Shown one piece after another: positions 1 to 9,739 of a stretch of 64,000 nucleotides of DNA (position 1 is the stretch's first letter; each line of letters opens with the position of its first letter). The notes under the pieces are model-generated. The model saw nothing but the letters and a program-made list of their open reading frames with translations. It was not told the origin of the DNA and did no database searches. The stretch lies in NCBI RefSeq assembly GCF_000004195.4, contig NC_030679.2, positions 149,159,040-149,223,039 on the forward strand, written 5' to 3'. The stretch is from Xenopus tropicalis (lineage: Eukaryota; Chordata; Amphibia; Anura; Pipidae). Both the position numbers and the translations under genes were made by a program.

Positions 1-365
1 ATTTTTATGATATTTCAGATAATCTCCTAAAAATGTTGCAGTTTGCCACATTTATCTCACACAATTTCTCACATACAAAGGCAAGTCATCTCAAATAGGA
101 ACAACTATGGTCTACTGAACAGTTTGATGCCCAATATGCATAGATATACCAAAGTCTGTGGTGTGTACTGACCCCAAAATGAAAATAGCGCATAAGGATT
201 TCTTGCCTGCCAACTCAGCTTTTGCACACAGAGTCCCCTGACCGTGTATTACGTGCCGTAACCCCCCCCTAACTATACAGAGACCCCCAGAACACCATAT
301 ATTTTTGTAAAGTACACATTCTGATGAATTCAAAATAGGTAAAGTTATTTTTGTACACCAACAAC
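1..365. repeat. Fragment of 395-bp satellite monomer
   Basis: This stretch aligns by eye with about 60,125-60,500, inside the TTAA-flanked element at 58,347-60,622. It carries the same core (CTGAACAGTTTGATGCCC at about 117) and the same spacing of landmarks. It starts before the window and is cut at about 365, shortly before an LTR begins at 409. It is probably the remnant of a third TTAA element. No coding capacity is credible. Confidence 0.75.
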
Positions 366-408
366 AAAATAAGTCACACGGCAGTGTAATTAGCAGTCAG
401 AATATCTG

Positions 409-1016
409 TGTCACGATGCCGTGGAGTACCAGGAAGGTGGGAGCCTGAAGACTGGGTAACCCGCAGTGTAACCATAGATCACAGAACTGGTGTCAGAGGT
501 CATAATGATTAGTGAAGAACTTTAATAAACTTAGTGAAGTAACAGTGCACACAATGGATATACACACTTAAATATAAGAATCGGCAGGCAGAGACTTAAT
601 CCAATTCAGGCCAAAGGTCAGGGCTAGCAGCAACCAAGAGAAGTTGAGGACAGGCCAAGGGTCAGAACAAGGAAGGGCGCAGAGAACAGGAACAGGGCAA
701 GGACAGGAACAAGACTCGGAATCTGGAGCTTGGAACCAGAAGGATAGACACAGGGAAAAGGAACACAGCGGCAGGGTCACAGGAAACACTTAATGACCAA
801 GCAAGGGGCAATGGTCAGGGACAGGCTTATAAAGGGTCAAGATTAGGAGATGGGAAACACATGAGGATAATGAGGTGGGCGGAGGAAAGGGAGCAGAAAG
901 AAAGTAGAAGACAGACAAGAGAAGAATCAATCAGAGTCAGCCCAAAATGCCTCCAGTGGCTCAGGAGGCAAATGCATGTTGCCAGGATCACAACAAGCAG
1001 AGTTCTGATCCTGACA
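409..1016 (-). repeat. 3' LTR of gypsy-like element
   Basis: Read on the minus strand, it starts TGTCAGGATC at 1016 and ends CGTGACA at 409, giving TGTCA/TGACA inverted ends. An AATAAA-type polyadenylation signal occurs on the minus strand (rc of TTTATT near 521). The first part is unique; the last 160 bp match 2257-2430. Confidence 0.55.
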
Positions 1017-2078
1017 TTACACCCCCTTGAGGATCGACCACTGGGCAATCCCAGGATTGGGTGGGCATATTTCAAACATTTTCCTTACAAAAATGTCCTT
1101 AAAGCTTGCAGTCCAAAAAATGTCCTTAAAGCTTGCAGTCCAAAAAATGTCCAAAAGTTCACAGAGACCAAAAACAGAAAACCTGCAAAAAATAAAAAAT
1201 ACTGGCCCAAAACCACATTGGAAAATAACATAAATACAGAAAGAAAAACATAAATTGGGCCAAAGGAAAAAAACTGGCACAAGGGAAGGAGCTGGTACAG
1301 ACATTACTGCTGGCACAGGAGGAGTCAGCCGTCGGGGTGCAGGCACTGGCTGTGTAGGAGACACCGGAGCAGGCACTGGCTGGAAAGCAGACACCAGAGC
1401 AGCCACTGGCTGGAAAGCAGACACCGGAGCAGCCACTGGCTGGAAAGCAGACACCGGAGCAGGCACTGGCTGGAAAGCAGACACCGGAGCAGGAACCGGA
1501 GACTGGACTGCGGGTACGGGGACTTGAGACTGGACTGCGGGTACAGGGACCGGAGACTGGACTGCGGGTACAGGGACCGGAGACTGGACTGTGGGTACAG
1601 GGACTGGAGACTGGACTGTGGGTACAGGGACTGGAGACTGGACTGCGGGTACAGGGACTGGAGACTGGACTGCGGGTTCAGGAACCGGAGAATGGACTGT
1701 GGGTACAGGGACCGGCAGGCTAATAGTAGGTGCTAGAGCAGGCAGTAGCAGCAGCTTTCGGGGAGCCGGCACAGGAGCAGACAGCTTTCGGGGAGCAGGC
1801 ACAGGAGCAGACAGCTTTTGGGGAGCCGGCACAGGAGCAGACAGCTTTCGGGGAGCAGGCACAGGAGCAGACAGCTTTTGGGGAGCCGGCACAGGAGCAG
1901 ACAGCTTTCGGGGAGCCGGCACAGGAGCAGTCAGCTTTCGGGGAGCCGGCACAGGAGCAGACAGCTTTCGGGGAGCCGGCACAGGAGCAGACAGCTTTCG
2001 GGGAGCCGGCACGGGAGCAGACAGCTTTCGGGGAGCCGCCACAGGAGCGGAGTCTGGCACAGGAGTGGAGTCTGGCAC
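1017..2078 (-). pseudogene. Proline-rich repeat ORF inside LTR element
   Basis: A 353-codon minus-strand frame is made of about ten 10-residue APVPAPRKLS-type repeats, then 9-residue PVPAVQSPV-type repeats, then 10-residue APVSAFQPV-type repeats. A non-repetitive tail follows and ends at the LTR border. The DNA periods (30, 27 and 30 bp) are multiples of three, so several other frames are open too and openness alone is weak evidence. The gag-like start at 2254 is in a different frame. It may be an expanded linker of a gag-pol remnant, or non-coding. No domain is recognised. Confidence 0.3.
1320..2045. repeat. Three adjacent minisatellites, 30/27/30 bp
   Basis: About 1320-1500 holds roughly five 30-bp units (core GGCTGGAAAGCAGACACCGG). 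1500-1715 holds about eight 27-bp units (core GAGACTGGACTGCGGGTACA). 1745-2045 holds about ten 30-bp units (core AGCTTTCGGGGAGCCGGCAC). Units differ at one or two positions. All periods are multiples of three. Confidence 0.9.
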
Positions 2079-2254
2079 AGGAGCGGGCAGTCATCGGGGA
2101 ACAAGCCATGGTCTTTTAAGTCTTTACATGATAGCAGAAAGGCAGAAAAAGAATCTTCCTCACCTTTGTATTTCTCGAGGGTAGAGAGCCGTAGTTCAAC
2201 ATCACAGGACATGGAGGAGTTACCAGCAGGCTCCATTTTGTATGGCTTGGTCAT
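2078..2254 (-). pseudogene. gag-like N-terminal stub
   Basis: The minus-strand frame begins at an ATG three bases inside the upper LTR border (2254) and encodes about 58 polar residues with an acidic stretch (ELRLSTLEKYKGEEDSFSA) before entering the minisatellite. Position right after the LTR and general composition suggest a gag start. There is no zinc knuckle and no further gag. The frame does not connect cleanly with the proline-rich ORF. Confidence 0.3.
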
Positions 2255-2430
2255 TCTGTCACGATCTCCCTGAGGAGACGCCGTGGAGTACCAGGAAGGT
2301 TGGAGCCTGAAGACTGGGTAACCCGGAGTGTAACCATAGATCACAGAACTGGTATCAGAGGCCATGATGATAGTGAAGAACTTTAATAAACTTAGTGAAG
2401 TAACAGTGCACACAATGGATATACACACTT

Positions 2431-3034
2431 CTGAGTAGCTAGAGGGGCTGGTAGTCGCACTGCATGTCTGTAGGTGCTGGACTCACCTTAAGGTTCTATG
2501 GGAAGCATCCACAGAGATCCCTGGAGTGAGTATAATTAAAGTGACAGTAATAAAGGAGTGCTCGAAGATTTAAAGTATATAAGCTGTTCCCTTTGGACTG
2601 GGCTAAAGGATGTTACACAGTTAGTGAGACAGCTTGCGCGGGCAGGGGCAGTTAGTAAGGCCCTTATTGCCACTTTGATAGGAGTGTTATGTGTATTAGT
2701 TTCCCCTTTATTTCAGATAAAAGTTATTTCGTTTATCAAGTACTGCGTGTGCATTATTATTGTTCCTAGTGGGGCCACCCGTAGGTGCACTCCCGGATCC
2801 CACTAGGTGGAGGCACTGTGCTAATAAGTACCAGGTACCCAGTCTCTCCCAATACCACTGCGGAGTGATTCAGATTTGTCCTATGCCATCAGGTAAGCAC
2901 CACATGTGGAGTGTAACACTGTCAGAAGTGCCAGAAGCGGTGAAGATAGGGTTACAGACATATGAGACACGTTGTTGGCAGTTAAAGCCTTTTACTGCCA
3001 TGACGTATCTCATACGTCGTTGGCAGTATAAAGG
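2431..3034. mobile_element. TTAA-element relic, right end only
   Basis: The right end at 3034 reads ...CAGTATAAAGG followed by TTAA (3035-3038). Its reverse complement begins CCTTTATACTGCC, matching the ends of the larger elements at 9254 and 58347 (CCYTTTAASTGCC). Subterminal sequence holds the palindrome GACGTATCTCATACGTC, like the ACGTAGATTCTACGT palindrome at the right end of the 9.2-14.2 kb element. No left end was found, so the left limit is arbitrary. 2431-2940 has no recognisable gene. Confidence 0.45.
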
Positions 3035-3135
3035 TTAATCATAAGGCTATTGGCACACCAGGCTGCTTCTCCATCTGAATATAAGTCCAGGTTGAGCTGT
3101 GCCAGGTAGATCCACTCTTGGGACCCTGCATCTAA
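3035..3135. repeat. Short duplicated segment (copy 1)
   Basis: About 95 bp beginning TTAATCATAAGGCT and continuing through CACCAGGCTGCTTCTCCATC is repeated at about 8834-8930 with few differences. The 8.8-kb copy continues leftward without the TTAA element, so it works as an empty-site sister for the insertion ending at 3034. Confidence 0.65.
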
Positions 3136-3650
3136 TTTTCCCACTTTTTTCAAACCACCACCTTCATGGGTGCATAAGATATACAGTAGTTTGTAAATCA
3201 ATGCATAAGAGAAGAAAAATCAGAATGACGTCCATCTGAATTCTCACCCTCAATGCTTGATGGATTTGAACCCTCTGAGGTGGGTGCTGTTTTGGAAGCT
3301 TCCTTGGAGATCAGAGCTTATTATCCAGAGTCAAGTTATGCAACCAGATCCACCCAGATAAAAACTAATGGTGTTAAACCTAAAGGAGAAGGAAAGCTAC
3401 GGAGAAAGTTTATTGCCAAAAGATTAGTCACAATAGTGCAAACTAGAATGCTATATTTATTCCGTAGAATGCTTTACCATACCTGAGTAAACAGCCCTAG
3501 AAGCTCCCTCTGTTTAAAATAGCAGCTGCCATTTTAGCTTAGTCTAACATTGTTTTCTCGTACTGCCTTTATCTCTCTCTGCTGAGGGGAGGAGGAAGAA
3601 TGGAAGTTTAGAGGAAGAAGGGAGAAGAGAGACGAAAGCAAACTGAGCTA
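3136..3650. other. Intergenic, purine-rich tract
   Basis: No gene or element is recognised. About 3590-3655 is a purine-rich run of GGAGGAAGAA type. An open frame of 77 codons at 3253-3486 has no recognisable motif and is not supported. Confidence 0.5.
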
Positions 3651-3664
3651 AGAGCACACAGAAG

Positions 3665-4215
3665 CTCATGTGTACAGAATAGAAAGAAAGAAATGTGTTT
3701 TTTTTCTATTTCACAAAGGACTCAAAGCCTCATTCCTTTGTTCATTGCTATACTTAAATTGATCTTTCTAATAATGCTTACTTAGTTTTTACCTTTTCGT
3801 TTAATAAAGAGCATCTGTCAAGGTCTTTCTCTACTACAGTCAAATAAACAATCTACTTAAGGTCTGAAAATGGTTCAACCACTGTTGTTTTTAATAAAAA
3901 CATTCAGTTAATAGGCTGTTCTGTTCCAGAAGTTCCAGAAGTTCTTTGGTTTCTTCAGGAGGGTTTTGACAAAGGTTTTATGCCAACCACATTGAACGCT
4001 GATTTAGCAGCTGTTTTGGCCTTTCATTCGGAGGGCAAAAGCCCATTGGAGCCCTTGGCAGATGCTAACCAAAAACTTCTGGCTTGGAAGACGGCCTTTA
4101 TGGTAGCAAGTACAGGCTCTGGCTGCAGCTCCTCCTTATACTCTATACGGAAAAGGTTATGCTCGGAACACAGCAAAAAAATGCGTCCACCTTTGCAAAG
4201 TTCTACTGTCTAGAC
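3665..4215 (+). pseudogene. DIRS-type tyrosine recombinase relic (copy 1)
   Basis: The plus-strand translation around 3925-4145 reads FLQEGFDKGFMPTTLNADL, then AAVLAFHSEG, then LLAWKTAFMVAST. This resembles the segment before the catalytic box of DIRS-like tyrosine recombinases, where a 'FLQxGFxxGLSxSTL' run leads to 'KTxFLVAxTSAxRVGEL'. The catalytic RVGEL part is missing; the frame runs into GSGCSS and stops at 4213. Length is under 100 residues against several hundred for a full recombinase. The whole segment is duplicated at 15,015-15,620. The assignment is from memory of the family and moderately uncertain. Confidence 0.4.
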
Positions 4216-6100
4216 CTAGAAACCTTAAATGATGTCGCCTTTGAAAGAGCCCTCTAAATACACAAACGGTATAATATTCAGGGACACCCATTAATGTATA
4301 ATATGTATTTCAGCTGAAAGTGAAAGAATTACTGAGACCCACATTATATGGGGTACTGTGAGGTGATATTTAACCTAAATATAAAAACACTCACAGTTGT
4401 TCCCCACACACCACTTTTAGAGGCTTTGTTTCCAGCTTCCTTTGCTGCATTGTCTGTGCGCTGTATCCACCACTTACCCACCTTATTCTGCTCCACCCGT
4501 GTCTGGGATGGATCCCACCTCAGGCCCCTGCAGTAACCCATGGCTTTTGAACTTTGGTGTTTGCAACACCCAACACACTTGGCTTACCACAGTTATCATA
4601 TGAAAGAGACCACACAGGGAAGACACTTTATTGTTGTGGGGTAGGGTGAGAAACTCTGCAGCATATTTTATTAATCAGCCTAGCTGGGATGAGCATCTCA
4701 GTTCAGGGATAGGTTTGAACATAACCAATATTGGCTTCAAGATGAGCAATGTCTTACAATGGTGATGGGATATGGTGTGTGATATAATGACGTCATTCTT
4801 CCAAAGCTAACTTGATAGTGAGTAATTCTTGGTTCCCAGTGATGTAATTCTGCTCAGAATTTTTTATGAAAGGTAAGTACAAGGGTGTATAATGGGCAAT
4901 GTTGCCTGAATTGTGTATTCTGTTTTCTATGTCCATTTCTAGTTATTAGTCAGTCATTATAGTCAGTCTGATCTTTGAAGTTCTCAGATAGAACTGCAGT
5001 TCTGGGACCCCAAAGTAGCATTGGTGAAGACCAGAGCTAACTGGGATCTTCCTGCTCTACAGAAGTCAGAAGTGCAAGCAGTCCATCTTCTGGGTTCCTG
5101 CCTGATAGAACATCAGAACCATTCCCATGCTAACTAATGACTACCTCCTTCCCTTCTCTTTATTCTCCACTCTCCTCTTTTCTTCTCTTGTTTTCTTCTG
5201 CTTTCTTCTCATTTTATCTTCACTTCTTGTCATATTCTGTCCTCTTTTTCTTTCATGTCAAGTAGTCACATTTTTTTTTAATACTTTTTATTGTTTTCTC
5301 ATTTACTTTTATTGGCTTTACTCTATGGAGCTTATTATCCCAACCTCAGTAGGCCCCAACAGATTTCTCCATAGACTTAGTGACTGGGTAAATTGGAGCA
5401 TCTAGTAAATAAAAGGAGCCAAGTTTAACACTTCCCGGTCAGTAGCCGCTGCCATTCTGATAGGAGCAAATCAGGTCAGTACATTATTGCCAGATCCTGT
5501 TTCATATATATGTTTCATAGGAAGAAATGAACCTGAAACAATGTCTTTTTACACATACAATGGTTGACTTACCTGTATTTCTTCTTTCATATGATTTAAC
5601 ATAATGTTGATTTCAGCATCACCTTTTCCACATTCAATAAATCATCAGCAATTATTTACAGGCAAACCCATCTGCCTTTTTTCAAATGGGGAATAGTAAA
5701 CTACAAATAGCAGCCATTGGTGCCAAAGAACAGCAAGAAATGAAATATTCATTCAGCCTTGCCAATGGCCAACATTTGCTCATACAATGTGCCTCTAGGC
5801 CTACTTAGGGACATCACTAAATGTGCAAAAATCAAAAGAGCGATAATCAAGTAATACATCCATAACAATCATAAGGGTGAATAATGGTAACTTTTTTTAA
5901 TGCCAATAATTTTCTTTTCCGACCGGATAAATCTACATTTATATACTGTATGTTGATATTAATGTTAACCAGTGCTGCAAGCAATACTGTACACTAATTC
6001 CAGCACAGTTAATAGAATAGTAATAAAGAGCAAAGTACAAATGTTTGATAGGTTTAAAAGTAAATGATTCCAAGCAAGAGATTATCAATCTTATTAAGTA
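4216..6100. other. Intergenic region upstream of OR1
   Basis: No gene is recognised. About 5145-5290 is a long pyrimidine-rich (TTCTC/TTTC) tract that produces an artificial hydrophobic frame. The conserved OR upstream block found before the other ORs is not visible here. Confidence 0.5.
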
Positions 6101-6166
6101 GACTTTGTGTTAGCAAAGAGAAGAACTGGATTGAACCTTCACACTTTCTTTCACCACACCCAGGCA

Positions 6167-7102
6167 ATGCGAGTGAACAATCACACAATGGTCAGTGAGT
6201 TTTTCCTTTTGGGATTTCAGCATCTCAGCAATTTCAAGATCCTGGTGTTTATTTTGATTCTTTTGCTTGACATACTGACCGTATCTGAGAATGTCCTTGT
6301 CATAGCATTGGTAACAGTCAGCCGAGGTCTTCAGTCTCCCATGTTCTTCTTTCTCCAACAACTCTCCTTCTCTGATCTCCTACAGTCTGTGGTTATTGTG
6401 CCCACCCTGCTCAGTACCGTAATCAATGAAGGAGCTAAAATATCCCTTATTGGCTGTTTTGCACAATTTTTTCTCTTTGGTGTCTCTGAAACTTTACAGT
6501 GTCTCCTTCTAACTGTGATGTCCTATGACAGATATCTGGCCATCTGCAATCCCCTGCGTTATTCTTCACTAATGAACCACAGATTGTGTTCTCAGTTAAT
6601 TGCCATATCATGGCTGCTTGCCCTTAGTTTTACACCAGTTGCTGTGATCCCTGCAGCTACACAAGAGTTCTGCAACCAAAATACCATCAACCATTTCTTC
6701 TGTGATTACTTTCCTCTCCTGGAACTTTCCTGCTCAGACACCTCCTTGGCACTGATATTAACAACTGCATTGTCTTTTCCTTCACTTCTTTTCCCCTTCA
6801 GTCTCATCATTGGATCCTATATCTGTATTGCCCATGAAATCCTAAAGATAGTGTCCAGTATTGGGAGACAAAAAGCCTTCTCCACCTGCAGCTCCCACTT
6901 GGCCGTGGTCTCCATATTTTATGCAACCCTGATTGTTACCTATGTGGTTCCCAAAAGAAACCAGTCACAGACGATTGGAAAGCTTCTTTCCCTTTTATAC
7001 ACTGTAGTGACTCCTTTTATTAACCCAATGATTTACAGCTTGAAAAGTGCAGATATGAAAAATGCCCTTAATAATATTAGAAAACAAAGAAACATCTGTT
7101 AA
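6167..7102 (+). CDS. Olfactory receptor 1, class II, intact
   Basis: A seven-transmembrane odorant receptor of 311 residues in one coding exon, expected in the ciliary membrane of olfactory neurons and coupled to G-olf. Visible marks: N-glycosylation site NHT at 5-7; TM1 with SEN in place of the usual GN; SPMFFFLQQLSFSDLL in TM2; MSYDRYLAICNPLRY at the end of TM3; three ECL2 cysteines in EFCNQNTINHFFCD...SCSD; KAFSTCSSHLAVVSIFY in TM6; PFINPMIYSL in TM7. The start at 6167 is preferred over the in-frame ATG at 6107 because a pyrimidine tract ending CACCCAG lies just before it, a likely 3' splice site of a 5'-UTR intron. Overall sequence recalls mammalian OR10/OR11-type receptors. Its C-terminus (NNIRKQRNIC) differs from its sisters. 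Confidence 0.95.
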   Translation: MRVNNHTMVSEFFLLGFQHLSNFKILVFILILLLDILTVSENVLVIALVTVSRGLQSPMFFFLQQLSFSDLLQSVVIVPTLLSTVINEGAKISLIGCFAQFFLFGVSETLQCLLLTVMSYDRYLAICNPLRYSSLMNHRLCSQLIAISWLLALSFTPVAVIPAATQEFCNQNTINHFFCDYFPLLELSCSDTSLALILTTALSFPSLLFPFSLIIGSYICIAHEILKIVSSIGRQKAFSTCSSHLAVVSIFYATLIVTYVVPKRNQSQTIGKLLSLLYTVVTPFINPMIYSLKSADMKNALNNIRKQRNIC

Positions 7103-7560
7103 ATACAAATAAAATGACCTTATTTAAATCTTTAGATTTTGCTGAAATGCATAGGCAAGATTACACCTTAACCTGGCAAGATGGCATTGAAATGTTCCTA
7201 TTTGGTTGCTGATCTTGACGCAGGGATGTGGCAGAGGAATCGATCTTGGTGCAGGGAGGTGACAGTTGGTCAAATTTGGTGCAGATATGTGGAAAGCAAG
7301 TTGGTCTTGAAACAGGAAAGAGCAGACGAAACAGTGAGATTCATGTCTCTTATGGAATTGCACCTGGCTGTATGGGAACCTGGAGTTAAAATATCCGGTG
7401 TTTTATTTTCCCTAAACTCACAAAGTCTTAATTAAACTACACTTTTGCCAGAATAGAAGTATTATCGATTAAACTTGGTTTTGAACAATGGAGATATCTT
7501 CTTAATCCCATTATTACTCACTTTTACCCCTATTTCCAACTCCACGGCACAATCTAGCAC
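7103..7560. other. Intergenic downstream of OR1
   Basis: AT-rich sequence with no gene or element recognised. It does not resemble the 3' flank shared by OR3, OR4, OR5 and OR6. Confidence 0.5.
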
Positions 7561-7661
7561 TTCTAGGGTTGCCACCTAGCCAGTATTTTACTGGCCAAGG
7601 CCAAGGCCGGGGCCAGTATTATAAATTTACTGGCAATGTATTTGCCGATAAATTTGTCATA

Positions 7662-7941
7662 AGTGATGAGCGAATCTGTCCCGTCTCACTTCGCTTTATG
7701 AATCTTTTGAAAGATTTGCAAACAGCGGAAAAAAAATTGACGCCCGCGACTATTCTTGCGAAATTTTTGGACGCTCGACTATTCTTTTGACGCTTGCAAC
7801 TATTCTTGCAACAATTTTTGAACGCACGGCGAATTTTTCTGCGGCAAATTATTTAATCCATTTTGCAAAACAATCCGTCAATGGCGAAACACGGAAATTC
7901 GCTGCGAATCCATGCCTGGCAAAACATTTCACCCATCACTA
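7662..7941 (+). mobile_element. hAT-like MITE, TAGTGATGRGCGAA ends
   Basis: The left end is AGTGATGAGCGAATCTGTCC and the right end TTCACCCATCACTA, forming inverted repeats with the copies at 38,008 and 61,716. Flanks share GTCATA, compatible with a target duplication damaged by a 3-bp deletion at the left border. The interior contains ACTATTCTTGCGA-type units, few in number. No coding capacity. Confidence 0.7.
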
Positions 7942-8833
7942 GTCATAACTAGTTCTCTGCCCCAGCCATGCCTCTGATCCTCCCCCAATCCCCTTGCCCA
8001 GCTCCCTCTCTATTCTTAAGAAGCCTGTGCTACTCAGGAAGGTCTTCTGCGATCTGGTTGGTGACGCTTCAACTCTGCCCCCATTTGCATCATAACCCCA
8101 CCCCCACATCACAGACATGCCCCCTCGCAATCCTGCCCCCATCCCAGCCAGTATTATTGTTGTCAAAAGGTGGGTACCCTAGGCACTTCCAATACCTCTG
8201 CAGGATGGCACCGGCTACAAGGGAAAAGTTGACTTTTAGGGAGTGTAATTTAATGCAGTTCTGTAGGGGACATGTTGACTGTAAAAGAGGTTGCCAGGTA
8301 GGATAGTGTTCCTATGAGCTGGTTGGTGGGATGGCATTTTCCATATGTGTCTCAAAATTTCCACCTGGCAGTAAGGGGCATCAACATCAAAATTTGAAGA
8401 TATATTTGAAGATATACCCAAAAATGTGAATCTATATGTAACACTTTCTGAAAACATGTGATTAAAAGTTATTGCTATAACCTTTGTGAAAGTCAACTGC
8501 CTTTGGAGCTTACATGCCGACCTACAGCCAACCTGGACAGGTTGAATTACAAACCTCATACTACATTTAGAACACAACTCCTTCCAAGTCCAAGCCACTG
8601 CATGTAAAGAAATAAGGAAAATTTGTCATCATATTTAGTCTTACTATGCCATATAGCAAAGCTAAGTAGGTATAACTAGTCAGCAGGTTTTGGCAGGGTG
8701 TGTTTGTCCATTACAGCAAGTAGAAGGAGTACATGGGCAGCGATGTGTGGCAGGAATAGGACTTCCCATTGAGGTTATAATCAATCAATAATGTGAAGGT
8801 GCCTAAACTATTGTGAATTTTCTTTTTCTTGTC
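7942..8833. other. Intergenic, nothing recognised
   Basis: A C-rich stretch lies at 7965-8155. Beyond it is unique-looking sequence with no gene, RNA or repeat that I can support. Confidence 0.4.
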
Positions 8834-8930
8834 CTTTAATCATAAGCCTAAAGGCCCACCAGGCTGCTTCTCCATCTGAATAGAAGTCCAGGTGGAGCTG
8901 TGCCAGGTAGATCCACTTCCATCAATTCTT
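8834..8930. repeat. Short duplicated segment (copy 2)
   Basis: Matches 3035-3135 (CACCAGGCTGCTTCTCCATC core). It lacks the TTAA-bounded insertion and retains the TTAA in CCTTTAATCATAAG. Confidence 0.65.
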
Positions 8931-9739
8931 TGTGGCCTATGGGGACACCAAGATGATTTTAGTATGGAAACACAAAAGTACCCATGCATGTGTGTGCGCA
9001 TATAGTCCAGCTGTTTGATTGGCTTGGATCAGCTTTTTTTCCACCTATTATGGTGACATCCACATTGTATTGCTCAATAAACTATGAAGGGAGGCCCAAG
9101 AGACTGCTCATCACATCTCCTATGATGTGGTGTCAACTTTGCAGCTCTCTTGGAATTGTAACATGCACTGCCATAATTTTTTCTATTTTCCAAGGGTGCC
9201 TATTAAATACAGAGCCCTTAGTTCAGAATGGGAAAACAATTGTATTTCTTTAACCCTTTAAGTGCCAGCCGAATTCGTCATTTCAGTTCCCCCCAGTGCC
9301 AGACGTTTTGTGAACATTCTGTGCTCTCTCAATGTAGGGGCTTTTACTGGGGGCAGGGTTAAGTTTAGGTAGGCAAACTATATATTGTTTTTTTCAGGAG
9401 AACCTGAGCTTTCCAAATCTACCTGAGTTTTTGTGTATTTCCACTTCTGGAACAAGATTTAGAGCTTGAAATACAAAAAAAAAAAGAAAAAATGCTATTT
9501 TTCATGATATAAGGATTTCTACCAGAAACACATTTTATTTTATGGACAAAAATTCAACTGATTTGGAAAGCCTCATGTCTCCCGAACGTGCCAATACCTG
9601 ATATGTATAGTTTTATTGAGATTTCTGACTTCTATAGATCAAAAACTCTCAGCAGTAAATTACTAAATTTTCAAAGCATTACAGCAGAATACGGCATACT
9701 TTACATTCCAAAGCCAAAAATCCTGGAACATTAGGTTTA

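Larger units (their letters stand above)
409..2430 (-). mobile_element. Internally deleted Ty3/gypsy-like LTR element
   Basis: Two direct repeats bracket the internal region, at 409-1016 and 2257-about 2430. Both contain the same segment of some 160 bp (CCGTGGAGTACCAGGAAGG through ACAATGGATATACACACTT). On the minus strand the lower copy reads TGTCAGGATC...CGTGACA, a TG...CA LTR of about 608 bp with short inverted ends. The upper copy is cut after about 174 bp. A gag-like start lies next to the upper LTR, and a GGGGGTAATGTCAGG-like junction precedes the lower one, as at the end of many vertebrate gypsy elements. Integrase and RT are absent, so it is non-autonomous. The family is inferred from architecture only. 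Confidence 0.55.

Noticed and set aside
1255..2184. Plus-strand Gly/Thr/Ser-rich repeat frames (GAGTGADSFRGAG) as a collagen- or mucin-like gene
   Set aside because: Antisense of the LTR element; open only because the periods are 27 and 30 bp.
5127..5405. 92-codon hydrophobic frame near 5.1 kb
   Set aside because: Produced by a TTCTC/TTTC-rich low-complexity tract; no homologue recognised and no splice or promoter context.
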